64,000 nucleotides of DNA from Piliocolobus tephrosceles. Lineage: Eukaryota > Chordata > Mammalia > Primates > Cercopithecidae. Numbering within the stretch: the first letter of the stretch is position 1; each line of letters opens with the position of its first letter. The notes beneath the pieces are model-generated. The model ran no database searches and had not been told where the DNA came from. It saw only the letters and a list, made by a program, of their open reading frames with translations. Positions 11,221 to 23,094 of the stretch are shown here, in pieces. The position numbers and the translations under genes are program-made. The stretch lies in contig NC_045452.1 of NCBI RefSeq assembly GCF_002776525.5, positions 28,308,206 to 28,372,205 on the forward strand, in the 5' to 3' direction.

Positions 11221-11336
11221 CTGCAGAGAAGGTGAGCTGCACCTGCTCGTCCACGATCTCCAGAGCGATGAAGTCATGCTTCTCGTTGAAGCGGCCATTG
11301 TAGAGCAGCAAGCCATTCCTTTCTTGGGTGGCAAAC
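11221..11336 (-). CDS. CELSR1: CELSR1 internal coding exon (probably exon 4): laminin-G 1
   Basis: This 116-nt exon enters in phase 2 and leaves in phase 1. The acceptor is TTGGCTCCGCAG|GTTTGCC. The donor is GCAG|GTGGGG, weaker than the consensus after position +2. It encodes FATQERNGLLLYNGRF, then NEKHDFIALEIVDEQVQLTF and SAG. This is the typical laminin-G strand pattern (NGLLLYNGR, then D-F-I-A-L-E-I). The exon continues the laminin-G 1 domain begun in the preceding exon. Its length is not a multiple of three, so skipping would shift the frame. It lies only about 175 bp and 62 bp from two Alus of opposite orientation. Confidence 0.96.
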
Positions 11337-11398
11337 CTGCGGAGCCAAGCAGAGGCACATCATGGGATGAAGACTCCAGGGTCAAAAGGCTGCCTAGG

Positions 11399-11712
11399 GG
11401 CTGGGTGCGGAGGCTCACGCCTGTAATCCCAGCACTTTGGGAGGCCGAGGAGGGCAGATCACGAGGTCAGGAGATCAAGACCATTCTGGCTAACACGGTG
11501 AAACCCTGTCTCTACTAAAAAAAAAAACAAAAAAAAAAAATACAAAAAATGAGCCGGGCATGGTGGCGGGCGCCTGTAGTCCCAGCTACTCAGGAAGCTG
11601 AGGCAGGAGAATGGCGTGAACCCGGGAGGCGGAGCTTGCAGTGAGCTGAGATCGCGCCGTTGCACTCCAGCCTGGGCAATAGAGTGAGAGTCCATCTCGG
11701 AAAAAAAAAAAT
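11399..11712 (+). mobile_element. AluY-like, 62 bp from exon 4
   Basis: Target-site duplication GGCTGCCTAGG at 11388-11398 and 11713-11723. Its orientation is opposite to the Alu on the other side of exon 4. Confidence 0.95.
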
Positions 11713-12845
11713 GGCTGCCTAGGAATGACAAGCCCAGTCAGAGGAGGGCAAGCACGTGGGGCTACAATTCAGGAAAGAATGGCGTCAGGCATGCATCCCT
11801 CTCATAGGAGCAGACAGCCCATCAAGCTTGATAAGCAGTGTTCTTTTCTGGAAGTAGCAAACCAGAATCCATGGAGAATCTGGTTACTATGGCCTGTAAA
11901 ATGCAAAAAATATCCCATTTGCACAACATGCTACAAGTATGACCAGCAGCCAGGACACCTGTTACAGATGTGTTTGGACAAAGCACGCACCGTACACTTT
12001 CTGCTGCTGTGAACAGACCCCCTCGTGTGTGCGCCAGGGCATGGGGACCTGGTACCTTCCCAGGAGGGGATGATGCTGTGGAAGGACCCCACTTAGCCCC
12101 GCCCCGCCCGCACAGTCAGCCACAATAGCATCTTTTGGTGCCCAAACACGGGTCAAAAAGACCCCAGGGGTTTTGCACCAGCCGCCCCCTACCCCAGAAA
12201 CAATCTCCCCAGGCTTTGCAGATCGCTCAGGGGTCAACCCAGCTGTACCTGCCCTGACTCATTTTACTCCAAGTTGCCCTCACCTCCCATCAGCCTATGA
12301 CATCACTCAGTTAGTTTCTGAAATCATGCTGCTGACTCACTGGTTTATAAGAATGCATGATCCATAAGGGGAGGAACTGCAGCTCTCCTTCCCTGCTGCA
12401 TTCCAGAGCCCAAAGAGGATCTGGTCCATATCAGCACTTAATATGGGCTGTGTGAATAAATGAAAGGAAGGGGCATGAACAGACGCCTGAACATGAACAG
12501 GCCTGTCAGAACTCAGAGCATGCAGAGCAAAAAACCACCTGCTCTGGCAGGAGATCATCAAATTCTCAGAAATCCTTCTCCCACCCAGGGGCCCAGGCAG
12601 GGGGTCTTCAGACCCAAATCACCACAACACCTCCCCCACCTCCCTGGTTTCAGAGAACTTGGCAAACCTCCTGAGTGAGCTTGGGATGGGTTCCTGAGCT
12701 AGCTGGGTGTCTCCACCATCAGAGATCAGTGGCAGGAACTCCTTTTAACTTAAGGTTGGTTTATCCATTTTCCTGCAGGAGTCGGCCTGAGCCAGCCTGG
12801 AGCATCTGACCTCAGCCTTTTTCTTGAGTTAAAATTGATGGTTTC

Positions 12846-13145
12846 GGCTAGCCGGTGGCTCACACCTGTAATCCCAGCGCTGTGGGAGGCTGAGGTGGGT
12901 GGATCACCTGAGGTCAGGTTGACCCGCCCGGCCAACATGGTGAAACCCCGTCTCTACTAAAAATACAAAATTAGCCAGCATGGTGGTGTGCACCTGTAAT
13001 CCCAGCAACTTGGGAGGCTGAGGCAGGAGAATTGCTTGAACCTGGGAGGCGGAAGTTGCAGTGAGCCGAGATCACACCGCCACTGCACTCCAGCCTGGCA
13101 ACAAAGCGAGACTCCACCTCAAAAACCAAAAAACAAACAAAAAAA
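12846..13145 (+). mobile_element. Alu
   Basis: The likely target-site duplication is AAATTGATGGTTT before and AAACTGATGGTTC after the A-rich tail. Confidence 0.93.
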
Positions 13146-14129
13146 CTGATGGTTCCCAACTGTCCCTCGAACCCCCTCTATTCAGAATGCCAGCAAGAAC
13201 TGACGACAAACGCTAAAGAAAAGTACCCACACAGCACACTGATGCTTGGGCACGGAATGAGCAGGGAGAAGGGATCTTAATGACGATGGGGCCAACTCAG
13301 TGCAGGCTTGTTTCCCGAGACTCAGCCCCTGGGTCACACCTGATTCCCTTTGGTTGGTTTCACTTCTGTGCGGTTCCCTTTGGACCTAGGTGGGGGCTGT
13401 TGGGCGGTGTCAGCGTCAAACAGTCCTGCACGGCTCCCCTGGCAAGCACACGTACACCACTGGTGACAGAGCAATAAAGAAGGGACTCAAAGCCGAGGGG
13501 AGGGTTGGAAGAATGCAAGCAAAAAGAGGAAAGGCCAGAAAACAGAAACCGAGGCCCGGAGAGGGGGGCTGGGGAAGGAGGAGGAAAGAACAAAGGGCCG
13601 GGGGGATGAGAGGCAGCTGGGAACAGAGCCCGGAGCCCACTTGGGAGCCTGGACACTTGGCAAAGAGAAACTAGAAAGAGGAGAAGGAGCATGAAAGCAC
13701 CCACCTGAAACAAAAGCAGTTAGGCGCCCCCAACCTGGCCCCTCACAGCGGCTCTCAGAGGCTCAGGAGGGTTCTGCCTACAGCCCCCACCACTCCCAAA
13801 GCGTAACTGCCCTGGAAGCTTGGGGAGGGACCTCACGATTTAACTTTTAAAGGCATTCCCTACAAAACCCTCAGTGATTTAGTGTCAGCTCTGATTGTTT
13901 AGCCACCATCACACGTAAGGGAAATCCTTCATAATTGTCCAGTGCAATAATCTCAGAAATTCAGAATCTGACAAGCAGCAGCGGATCATTCCCTTGTGCA
14001 GACATTTAATCAAACATGATCAGAGGTGGAGAGGAGAGTGGTAGCCACCAGAGGCTGAGGAGGGAGCAGGGAAGGGGCTGAAGAGAAGTGGGTTAAGGGG
14101 TACAAAGAAAGACACAGAAGGAGTAAGTT

Positions 14130-14130
<1 letters not shown>

Positions 14131-14160
<30 letters not shown>
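14131..14160. repeat. (TG)n microsatellite
   Basis: About 13 uninterrupted TG units in the tail region of the adjoining minus-oriented Alu, about 410 bp from exon 3. Confidence 0.93.
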
Positions 14161-14443
14161 TTGAGATGGAGTACTCGCTCTGTTGCCCAGGTTGGAGTGC
14201 AGTGGCACAATCTTGGCTCACTGCAACCTCCACCTTCTGGTTCAAGCGATTCTCGTCTCAGTCTCCCAAGTAGTTGAGATTATAGGTGTAAACCACTGCA
14301 TCCAGCTAATTTTTGTATTTTTAGTAGAGACGGGGTTTTGCCATGTTGACCAGGCTGGTCTCAAACTCCCAACCTCAGGTGATTCACCCGTCTCGACCTC
14401 CCAAAATGCTGGGATTACAGGCGTGAGCCACCGCGCCTGGCCT
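14161..14443 (-). mobile_element. Alu
   Basis: Minus-oriented, from GAGATGGAGTACTCGCTCTG to GAGCCACCGCGCCTGGCC. The (TG)n run takes the place of a plain T-tail. Confidence 0.93.
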
Positions 14444-14569
14444 GGAGCTACTCAACTAGCAAAGGCCACACAGGGAGGACACCGACATCACGGTCTGGAG
14501 GGATGGGGTACACAGAGAAGCCCGCCACTTTCCTGAAGAGACCTGTGTGGTGCGGCAGGACACACTCAC

Positions 14570-14792
14570 GTGAGGGAGACGGTGAAGTGGAAGCGCTGTC
14601 TCAGGCCCCGGAAGGTGACGAAGGACCGGGGCGGGAAGCTCCTCGTGGTCACCTCGCAGTAGGGCCTCTCGTACTCGCCGGGAGGACACACGCAGTGGAA
14701 GCCGCCGATGAGCAGGTTCACGCAGGTGCCCCCGTTCTTGCACACCCCGTTGGCACAGCGGCCTGAGCGGGCATCCACCTCACAGTGCTCTC
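14570..14792 (-). CDS. CELSR1: CELSR1 internal coding exon (probably exon 3): end of EGF-like 2, EGF-like 3, start of laminin-G 1
   Basis: This 223-nt exon joins the 639-nt exon in phase 1 and ends in phase 2 (Thr codon AC|G). The acceptor is CTTGCCCCCCAG and the donor is CTCAC|GTGAGT. Translation begins GEHCEVDARSGRCANG: the first Cys (EHC) closes EGF-like 2, and EGF-like 3 follows with GRCANGVCKNGGTC, HCVCPPGEY and PYC. The C-terminal third, from TTRSFPPRSFVTF to FTVSLT, is the first beta-strand segment of laminin-G domain 1. Intron 2 before it is 25.2 kb and intron 3 after it is 3.2 kb. A minus-oriented Alu ends about 125 bp from the donor. Confidence 0.96.
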
Positions 14793-15887
14793 CTGGGGGG
14801 CAAGAGGAAGGACGCCAGAGAGGTTACCAACCAGCCAGGGAAGAGCCAACGAGCCTATCACAGACCCCGGACACACCCCAGCCACGGAGTCAGCTGCTGA
14901 AAGAAAACCTGACTGACTCCAGGTCAGGCCTGTGACATGAACAGAAACCCCGAGTTCTTGAGGACTTGCCCAGAGCCAGGCCAGAGTTGGCTGCACCCAG
15001 CTACTGGTGGGCGAGCTAAGGATGGTGGCTGGGGGTTTCCACAAAGCTCTCTGGGGTCAAAGAAACAGCAGCAATGAGCCCTTCCCAGCCTCCAACCCGT
15101 TCAGAACACCCTGCAGGCTGAGCTGGACTCCTCTGAGCGGAACGCCTAGAAACAGACCAGAGAGCCTCACGCCCTCTCCCCACACCTATGCCTGTGCGAT
15201 AGCAGAACATAGCAGTCTCGTCAGAGATTCACAGCATGCTGTCATCACATGACCCAAAGGCCACCTTCTCAGCAGGCCGCCTGCCCTGCCTGCCGTCTGC
15301 CCTCCCACAGACACCTCACACTGGCCACCCCGGATTCCAACTCAGTTCTAATCTGGCCCGTCTCGACCACCAGCCTGTGAGCTCCTGAAGGGCAGGCACC
15401 ACCCTATTCTGATGTCCTCCTCAGAGTTTAAACTCTTCTGTGACAGGAAGGTTCTGGAAGCTTTCCCAGAAAACCAGCCGGGCAGCCCACAGCACACTGC
15501 CTCTCTCCCCGTCTGCCCTCAGACCAGGAGTGCTCAGAACCTCATCTGCTCGGAGGGCCTCAGCATTCGCCACGCTTTGAACAAGTTGTTCCCGCACTGG
15601 CCACTGCATCCTCCAGCAGCCAGGTGTGTGGCTGGTGACACTCCCAACCCCAGATGGGGATGGTGGCCCACAACCCGCACAGCCCATACTGCCTCCTCTG
15701 CCTCCGCCACCTGGGGTGGACATTGGCCGGAGACCCCTCACAGACCTGTAGGGGCTTCCAACAACCAGAAAATTCCCAGCAACATTCTCTCCCAGGTACG
15801 AAATTTTAAATGAATGCATTTTAAAATAAAAGTATTATGTTCACATACTAAACAAACAAAAAAACACAGTGTAAAAAGTATGGCGTG

Positions 15888-16171
15888 GGCCGGGCGGGGT
15901 GGCTCGTGCCTGTAATCCCAGCACTTTGGGAGGCCAAGGTGGATGGATCACCTGAGATCAGGAGTGTGAGACCAGCCTGGCCAAACTGGGGAAACCCCGT
16001 CTCTACTAAAAATACAAAAATTAGCTGGGTGTGGTGGTGCACGCCTGTAATCCCAGCGACTTGGGAGGCTGAGGCAGGAGAATCGCTGGAACCCGGGAGG
16101 CGGAGGCTGCAGTGAGCGGAGATTGCGCCACTGCACTCTAACCTGGGCAACAGAGCGAGACTCCGTCTCAA
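15888..16171 (+). mobile_element. Alu without an A-tail
   Basis: Starts GGGCCGGGCGGGGTGGCTC and ends CTCCGTCTC followed by AATCACAG, so the A-tail is absent. Confidence 0.92.
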
Positions 16172-16189
16172 ATCACAGTATTCCATCAG

Positions 16190-17105
16190 AGGACCACGTC
16201 AAAACTTACATCACTCACGTCCAGTCGACAGGCATGTGGGCCATTTATAGTTTTCGTTTATGGCAAGTGACTTTTCAGTAAACATTCTCCTGTATAAATC
16301 TTGATGTGCTTTAAGACTCTCTAGAGAAAATCCCTAACACTGCTGAGTCAAAGGTCACACACAAGTGACTTTTTTTTTTTTTTTGAGACAGAGTCTCACT
16401 CTGTCGCCCAGGCTGGAGTGCAGTGGTGTGATCTAGGCTCACTGCAACCTCCATCTCCCGGATCCAATCAATTAGCCACCATGCCCAGCTAATTTTTGTA
16501 TTTTTAGTAGAGGCAGTGTTTCACCATGTTGGCTGGGCTGGTCTCAAGGGATCAGCCCGCCTCGGCCTCCCAAAATGCTGGGATTACAGACATGAGCCAC
16601 TACACCTGGCCACAAGCGACATTTTGATGGATATTTCCAAACCACCATCTTCAAAAGGCTACACATACCCACTCCCACCAACACAGATGAGAGAATTTTG
16701 TTCTGTCTTCAACACTAGGTATGATCTATGATCAATTTTTAAATTATTTTGCATCTCTGACAAATGGATCTCAATGATGTTTCCATTTGCATGTATCTTT
16801 GATGAGGCCAGCATCTCTTCCTATTTTATTGGCAATTTACACTCTCTTTCCTGGAAGTTGCCTGATCATTCCCGTGTTTGTCTTTCTTCTGGGTTGTTGG
16901 TCCTGCTTCTATCGTGTTACGTAAGTTCCTTGTAAATTATGAAAACGAACTATTCTGTCATTTTCGTGGCAATTTCCCCCAGCTTAATGTTTAACATTAG
17001 GTTTTATGTATTTGTAGTCCCATAGAAATTTTTTGTCTGTATATGATATTTATCCATTTTTTTTCTTCATGGCTCTGGTCATCTTGGGTTGTTAAAACAC
17101 TGCTA
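16190..17105. mobile_element. Old LINE (L1M/HAL1-like) segment, Alu-split
   Basis: The flanks at 16190-16370 and 16612-17105 carry a familiar series in order: GCTGAGTCAAAGGTCACACA, CACTCCCACCAACACAGATG, TTTGATGAGGCCAGCATCTC, GGCAATTTACACTC and TTCTGGGTTGTTGG. This matches ancient L1-type 3' sequence. The subfamily was not determined. Confidence 0.6.
16371..16610 (-). mobile_element. Alu with an internal deletion
   Basis: The middle segment that normally carries the second CCTGCCTCAGCC block is missing: CCGGATCCAATCAATTAGCC joins directly to CACCATGCCCAGC. Confidence 0.9.
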
Positions 17106-17107
17106 CA

Positions 17108-17411
17108 GGCCAGACGCGATGGCTCACACCTGTAATCCCAGCACTTTGGGAGGCTGAGGTGGGTGGATGTCTTGAGGCCAGGAATTAAAGACCAGCCTGA
17201 CCAACATGGTGAAACCCCGTCTCTACTAAAAATACAAAAATCAGCCAGGCATGGTGGCAGACGCCTGTAATCCCAGCTACTCGGGGGGCTGACGCAGGAG
17301 AACTGCTTCAACCCGGGAGGCGGAGGTTGTAGTGAGCCAAGATCACACCACTGCACCCCAGCCTAGGTGACAGAGCAAGACTTCATTTAAAAAAAAAAAA
17401 AAAAAAAAAAG
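17108..17411 (+). mobile_element. Alu
   Basis: Complete element ending in a run of more than 20 A (about 17389-17410). Confidence 0.93.
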
Positions 17412-17696
17412 ACTGCTACAAAGATGGAACTCGGGGGACATCCAACATGAGGACGCTCAGGGCATGACCCGGTGTACCCTTCAAACGACAGCATCTTCCT
17501 GGAGCCCAGACCTCACTGGAGTCCCCGGAGTGGGATGGCTCCATGATGGGCCCTTGGGACAGGCACTTGCAATGTCTCCCAGGAGGCCTCCAGCCACGCT
17601 CCGGATGGCCGGTGCGATTCACACAGCCGCTGCCACGCGCGGCGGCCTAATTTGATGCCAACTCAGACAGACAGAATGAAAACACATTTACGATGC

Positions 17697-18340
17697 CGGA
17701 GTCTGCCTGGGCTGCCATAATGAAGTGCCACAGATTGGGGGCTTATACAACAGACACTTATTTCTCAGAGCTCTGGAGGGTGGAAGCCCAACACCAACCA
17801 TGGTTCCCGCTGAGGTGGCCTCTGTGGAGGTCTATCTTTTTTTTTTTTGAGACGGAGTCTGGCTCTGTCTCCCGGGCTGGAGTGCAGTGGCCGGATCTCA
17901 GCTCACTGCAAGCTCCGCCTCCCGGGTTCACGCCATTCTCCTGCCTCAGCCTCCCAGTAGCTGGGACTACAGGCGCCTGCCACCTCGCCCGGCTAGTTTT
18001 TGTTTTTTTTTTTTTTTTTTTTTTTTTTTAAGTAGAGACGGGGTTTCACCGTGTTAGCCAGGATGGTCTCGATCTCCTGACCTCGTGATCCGCCCGTCTC
18101 GGCCTCCCAAAGTGCTGGGATTACAGGCTTGAGCCACCGCACCCGGCTGGAGGTCTATCTTTCTAGCTTGCAGACAGTGCTTTCCTGCTGCATACGGGAG
18201 AGGGCTGTGGTCTCTTCCTCTCCTTACAAGGACTCCAGTCGCAGTCTGGGGGCCCCACCCCATGACCTTGTCTAAACCTAATCACCTCCTAAAGCGCCCA
18301 TCATGGGGCACAGGGCTTCAGTGTAGAAATTTATGAGTGC
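17697..18340 (-). mobile_element. MLT1-type LTR split by an AluY
   Basis: The left part begins CTGCCTGGGCTGCCATAATG; the right part has TAATCACCTCCTAAAGCGCC. The order is that of an antisense MLT1 LTR. Confidence 0.7.
17839..18148 (-). mobile_element. AluY, Old World monkey type, with an expanded internal T-run
   Basis: Target-site duplication GGAGGTCTATCTT at 17826-17838 and 18149-18161 inside the MLT1 LTR. The CCCGGCTAGTTTTTG variant marks an AluYR-type copy. The mid-element T-run at about 18003-18029 is much longer than the usual few T. Confidence 0.95.
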
Positions 18341-18436
18341 ACAATTCTGGCCAGAGCAGATATGTATGAGACAACTGGCGATTTTAAAAGACTAGTGAAC
18401 ATTAAACTTTATTACCCATTTTTAAAAACAAAGAAA

Positions 18437-18736
18437 TCACGGGGGCTCACGCCTGTAATCCCAGCACTTGGGGAGGCCGAGGCGGGCGGATCACCTGAGG
18501 TCAGGAGTTTGAGACCAGCCTGACCAACATGGTGAAACCCCATCTCTACTAAAAATACAAAAATTAGCTGGATGTGGTGGCACATGCCTGTAATCCCAGC
18601 TGCTCAGGAGGCTGAGGCAGAATTGCTTGAACCCAGACAGCGGAGGTTGCTGTGAGCCGAGATGGCACCACTGCACTCCAGCCTGGGCAACAAGAGTGAA
18701 ACTTGTCTCAAACAAACAATAACAACAAGAAAAAAA
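18437..18736 (+). mobile_element. Alu
   Basis: 5'-truncated by about 10 bp (GGGGGCTCACGCCTG), with an AACAACAATAAC-type tail. Confidence 0.92.
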
Positions 18737-19352
18737 AGAAATCAGGTGCTATCAAGGGTGAGTGCTGAGGTATACCCTGCACCATTCCCCTCCTGGACGG
18801 CTCTGGGGTGTGCGTTGCTGATGGCTCATAGCTGAGACCCTGCACTCAGATTTTGCCCTCACTGAGGCAGCCCCCATCCAGCAACAGGTCAGCGTGGACA
18901 CAGTGACCAGACTGCCCAACGCAGACCATCCCTGAGGGGCCATCCCAGCTCTGCAGCATGCTGTGGGGTGGCCGAGGCCTTGTATACCTGCAGAGCAGTC
19001 CGACCTTCCCTCTGCCCAGGCCAGGGCCCCTCACTGCCCCCAGCTGTGGCTCCTGAAGGCTCCACCACACCTGCTGCCTCCTAAGCTGGGGCTTGGAGTC
19101 TGTTTCTCAGGAAGGCCAACCTCAACCACATGCTGATTTCAGTGAGTTCAGTTGTTAGTTTTAGGAAATCCTGTCAATCCTCCAAGAGAATGCTTCAAAT
19201 GAGCTTTTGAGGAACAAATGAAACTGATTTATAATTAGCATAACAATCATCAGAGGTAAATGGTGCCTCTGAAGAATCTGAGTTCTCCCTCTACTTCCCC
19301 CAGGCATCTCCCAGTCTCCATTACCAGGTTGCAACACCTAAGAATGTGTAAA

Positions 19353-19672
19353 TGGGCTGGGAGCGGTGGCTTACGCCTGTAATCCCAGCACTTTGGGAGG
19401 CCAAGGCAGGCAGATCACGAGGTCAGGAAATCAAGACCATCCTGGCTAACGTGGTGAAACCCTGTCTATACTAAAAATACAAAAAATTAGCAGGGCGAGG
19501 TGGTGGACTCCTGTAGTCCCAGCTACTCGGGAGGCTGAGGCAGGAGAATGGCGTGAACCCGGGAGGCGGAGCTTGCAGTGAGCCGAGATCGCGCCATTGC
19601 ACTCCAGCCTGGGCAACAGAGTGAGACTACGTCTCTTTAAAAAAAAAAAAACAAAGAAAAGAAAAAGAAGAA
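19353..19672 (+). mobile_element. AluY-like
   Basis: Complete element with an AAAGAAAAAGAAGAAG tail. AAGAATGTGTAA before (19340) and after (19672) is the probable target-site duplication. Confidence 0.93.
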
Positions 19673-20103
19673 GAATGTGTAACTGGCTAAGCCAAGGTGA
19701 CTCCAGATTCCAGTATGAGCCCTCTCAAATACAAGGAGGGCTGAAATCGCTAACCTTTTGCTGAAATTCATGAGCATGCACGGCCTCCATGCCAATAACC
19801 CCAAGGGCTCGCAGGCACCAGAGGTGACGAAGGGTCAGAGCCAGGCACAGGCCAGGGGGTGCTTTCTCCTCCTCCCCAGGAGTCAGGACAGGATCCCACC
19901 CACCTGTTCTGCACTGGCAGGGGCTGCCCCCAGGGAAATGAGAACAGAGGGGTTTCCCACCCCACTCAGAGTTAAAGCAGACGGAAAGGAGGCAGCCCTA
20001 GGCCCTCATCCAGGCTCCCAGCACCCGTGGAGGCTGTCTAACCTCCCCACCACTCCCCACCACTGGGGGTGAGCCCACCACAGATGCCGCACCCTGCAGG
20101 CAG

Positions 20104-20290
20104 GCCATGTGCACACACACGTCTGCACAATGCTTATAACCTCCCACATGTATTCACACTTGCAGTGTCCCCCCCAGCTACACACATCCACACACACCTG
20201 TTCACACACACACATTGACACACCCTCATATACACCTCACATCCTGTCACACACAGGTGCATACCTGCACACCCACCTGCACACTCACAC
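20104..20290. repeat. CA-rich imperfect simple repeat
   Basis: Alternating CACACA runs with CACCTG, CACTTG and CATCC interruptions over about 185 bp. Confidence 0.8.
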
Positions 20291-21431
20291 GGGCAAGTCA
20301 GTGCTCGTGGCTTCCTGTACAGGTGGGTGGCTGGCCTTTATAAATCCTGTGTGTTCACGGGAGGTGTGAAGCTTAAGGTATATTTCTCCTCCTTTGGACA
20401 CTTCAAATTACCTTGTTTCTACTTTTAAAATACGTGACATTTGGGAGTGTTTGCTTTCTAAGTTCCAGCCAGTGGCCAAGCAAAGCACACTCTGAAATAA
20501 CAAAGCCACGGGGAGAGGCTGGGTGGACTCACCCAACCGAGACAGCAAACAAAGGGCCTGTGGGGCCCAGCTCTGCCCTTCCCACAGCCGCCTCTGTCTG
20601 CTCCAGGTACTAAGAACCCAGCCTGGGCCCGGGGCTCAAACTCTCCCAGAGGAAGGTGAAGCCCAGGCCCATGACCCCCACGCAGCCTCCCAGTCCCACC
20701 TGCCCCGGGTTGGAACTCACTCCCCACTCATCCGAGGGCTGGAAGACTCAACTTCTCACCTCCAGCCTAGGGTTTCCTCTAAAAGGCCCAGGAAAAGGCA
20801 GTCCAGCCCTGAGTGAAGACAGCACTTTGCCTGTATCTGGAAGGTTTGAATTTGAACTCGCAGACTGGCATTCCTGCTTCCAAATTTGATTTCTAGTGGC
20901 CCCCGACGTCCTCAGGCTTCCCTGTGAAAGGGAGGCTGACGGATACAAGCTTGTCCCACCCCCGTGCAGGGACTGGAGATCAACAGACGGCTGCTAACGC
21001 CCGTGCCCGTGAGAGCACAGCCAACCCAAGCACAGGTGTTTGCCCTGCGCTGAAAAGGTCTTGCTCCTTTACATATGTTGCAAATAAAACTCATCTCCAG
21101 AGAATTGTTTGGTTTGCTTTTTTTAATGCGGAGTTCTGTTAGCTTTGTTTTCTGTTTGTTTTCATTTTCAGAAAGTAGCTGTATGTGTTTCCCGTGGCTG
21201 CCACAACAGATGACCCCAAACTGGGGGCTTAAAACAACTGAAATTCATCCTCTTAAAGTCACACAGGCCAGGAGTCTGAAATCAAGGTATCAGCAGGGCC
21301 CAGCTCCCTCTGGAGGCTCCAGGGTGGATCCCTCCTGCCTCTCCCAGCCTCCCAGCATACCATCATTCCAATCTCTGCTCTCTCCTCACAAGACTGTCAA
21401 ATCTCCCTCTCCTTCCTGTTATTAAAGACAC

Positions 21432-21722
21432 CACGCTGGGAGCAGTGGCTCATGCCTGTAATCCCAGCACTTTGGGGGGCTGAGGCGGGTGGATCACCTG
21501 AGATCAGGAGTTCGCTAGCCTGGCCAACATGGTGAAACCCAGTCTCTAATACAAAAATTAACCCAGCGTGGTGGCGAGCACCTGTAATCTCAGCTACTTG
21601 GGAGGCTGAGGCAGGAGAATCTTAAACCCAGGAGGTGGAGTTTGCAGTGAGCCAAGGTCACACCACTACAATCCAGCCTGGGTGACAAGAGCGAAACTCC
21701 ATCTCAAAAAAAAAAAAAAAAC
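21432..21722 (+). mobile_element. Alu
   Basis: First of two head-to-tail Alus inside the LTR, with small internal deletions (GGAGTTCGCTAGCCTGG; GAGAATCTTAAACCC). Confidence 0.92.
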
Positions 21723-21724
21723 AA

Positions 21725-22050
21725 GGCAGAGCGAGTGAAGTGGCTCACGCCTGTCATTCCAGCACTTTGGGAGGCCGAGGCGAGTGGATCACCTGAGGTC
21801 AGGAGCTCGAGACCAACCTGGCCAACATGGCCAGCTTTAGTAGAGACAGCAAAACCCCGTCTCTACTAAAAATACAAAAAATTAGCCAGGTATGGTGGCA
21901 CGTGCCTGTAGTCCCGGCTACTCAGCAGGCTGAGGCAGGAGAATCTCTTGAACCCAGGAGGTGGAGGTTGCCAAAAATTGCACCACTGCACTCCAGCCTG
22001 GGTGACAGAGCAAGGCTGTCTCAAAAAATAGTAACAATAAAGAAAAGACA
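21725..22050 (+). mobile_element. Alu with a quasi-palindromic insertion
   Basis: Second of the head-to-tail pair. About 20 extra bases at 21831-21850 contain TTTAGTAGAGAC, the exact inverse of GTCTCTACTAAA at 21859-21870. Confidence 0.93.
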
Positions 22051-23094
22051 TGAGTCATTGGATTAAGGGCCCACTCTAAACCCACGATGCTTAATCTCAA
22101 GGACCCAAACTCATTTACATCTGGAAAGACCCTATTTCCAACTGAAGTCTCATTCTGAGATTGTGCGTGGACACGGATTTGGAAGCCACTGCTGAATTCA
22201 CTACAGCGGCCCTCCGCGTTTGTCCCGGAATTGCAATCGTGTACATTCTGGCCTCTGCAAACCCGGTGCCCCGAGAGCAGCAGCGCCTGGCTGGTGGAGC
22301 CTTTCCCACGGACACTTCGAAGTTGAAGCGTCCAGGACTCCCCGGGTGCTGCTCTCCCTGCTTGCAGGAGATGTTGCTCCGGCCTTTGCCAGCTCATCCT
22401 CCCCCACCCAGCCAGGGAGAGGTGGGGTCCCCATTGCAGCCCCTCCTGCCTCCAGCAGGCCCCTGCACAGCCACAGGCCCCCTCGCCTCACAGCCCCTGC
22501 TCCGGCCCCACCCACAGCCTCCAGACCTACTTGTCCCTTGCATCACGACGGCAGAGTGCTCCAAGACACCGGACTCACCACGTGTCAGTCCCACAGCTAG
22601 AATCCACTGCTCCATAAAGACCCCAGCCTAAGGGGTCTCAGGGCCCGGCCCCCAGCCACACACCCAGCCCCTTCCACACCACACTCATGAGCCTGTGCCG
22701 GCCCCAGTGTCTCCCTCCTCCTGGGGCGGCTACAGATGGCCCTGAGCACAGCATACACTGCAGGCCATCCTCCAGCCCCACGTCCTCTCTCGGTCTCTCT
22801 TGGCTTTCCAGTGCCTGGAGGCCACCCGCATCCCCTCACAGTACCTAAGCTCGGCCCACCTGCCTGCTCAGGGTGCCCCTGGGGGCTCTCATTGACTCCA
22901 AATCTCCCCCTCTCTAGCAATCGCCCCACCAGCTCCACATCCAGCCCTCCTTGTATGACGGTTCCCCCACGCGTTTCTCTCCCCAGCTCTGTGCAGGCAA
23001 TGACAGGGTCTGTTTGGGGGCCAGTCTGAGACTGTCAGGCACACAGTGAGTGCCCAATAAATGCCTGGTGTGTGCAGGGCATATGCTGAGCACC

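Larger units (their letters stand above)
11337..14569 (-). other. CELSR1: CELSR1 intron 3 (3.2 kb)
   Basis: Complete intron with donor GTGAGT at 14569-14564 and acceptor AG at 11338-11337. It carries three Alus (11399, 12846 and 14161). Non-repetitive sequence lies at 11725-12840, where I see nothing recognisable, and at 13150-14120, which includes a purine-rich, G-rich tract at 13550-13640. Confidence 0.92.
21177..22165 (-). mobile_element. MLT-type LTR, antisense, split by two Alus
   Basis: The left part has TTTCCCGTGGCTGCCACAAC and AAACTGGGGGCTTAAAACAA. The right part, after the Alus, has GTCATTGGATTAAGGGCCCA and AAAGACCCTATTTCCAACTG, in the order of a MaLR-type LTR in reverse. The subfamily is not fixed. 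Confidence 0.65.

Noticed and set aside
13360..13713. 117-codon minus-strand frame near exon 3 as an extra CELSR1 exon
   Set aside because: Exons 3 and 4 already join in correct phase, and the frame has no EGF or laminin-G features.
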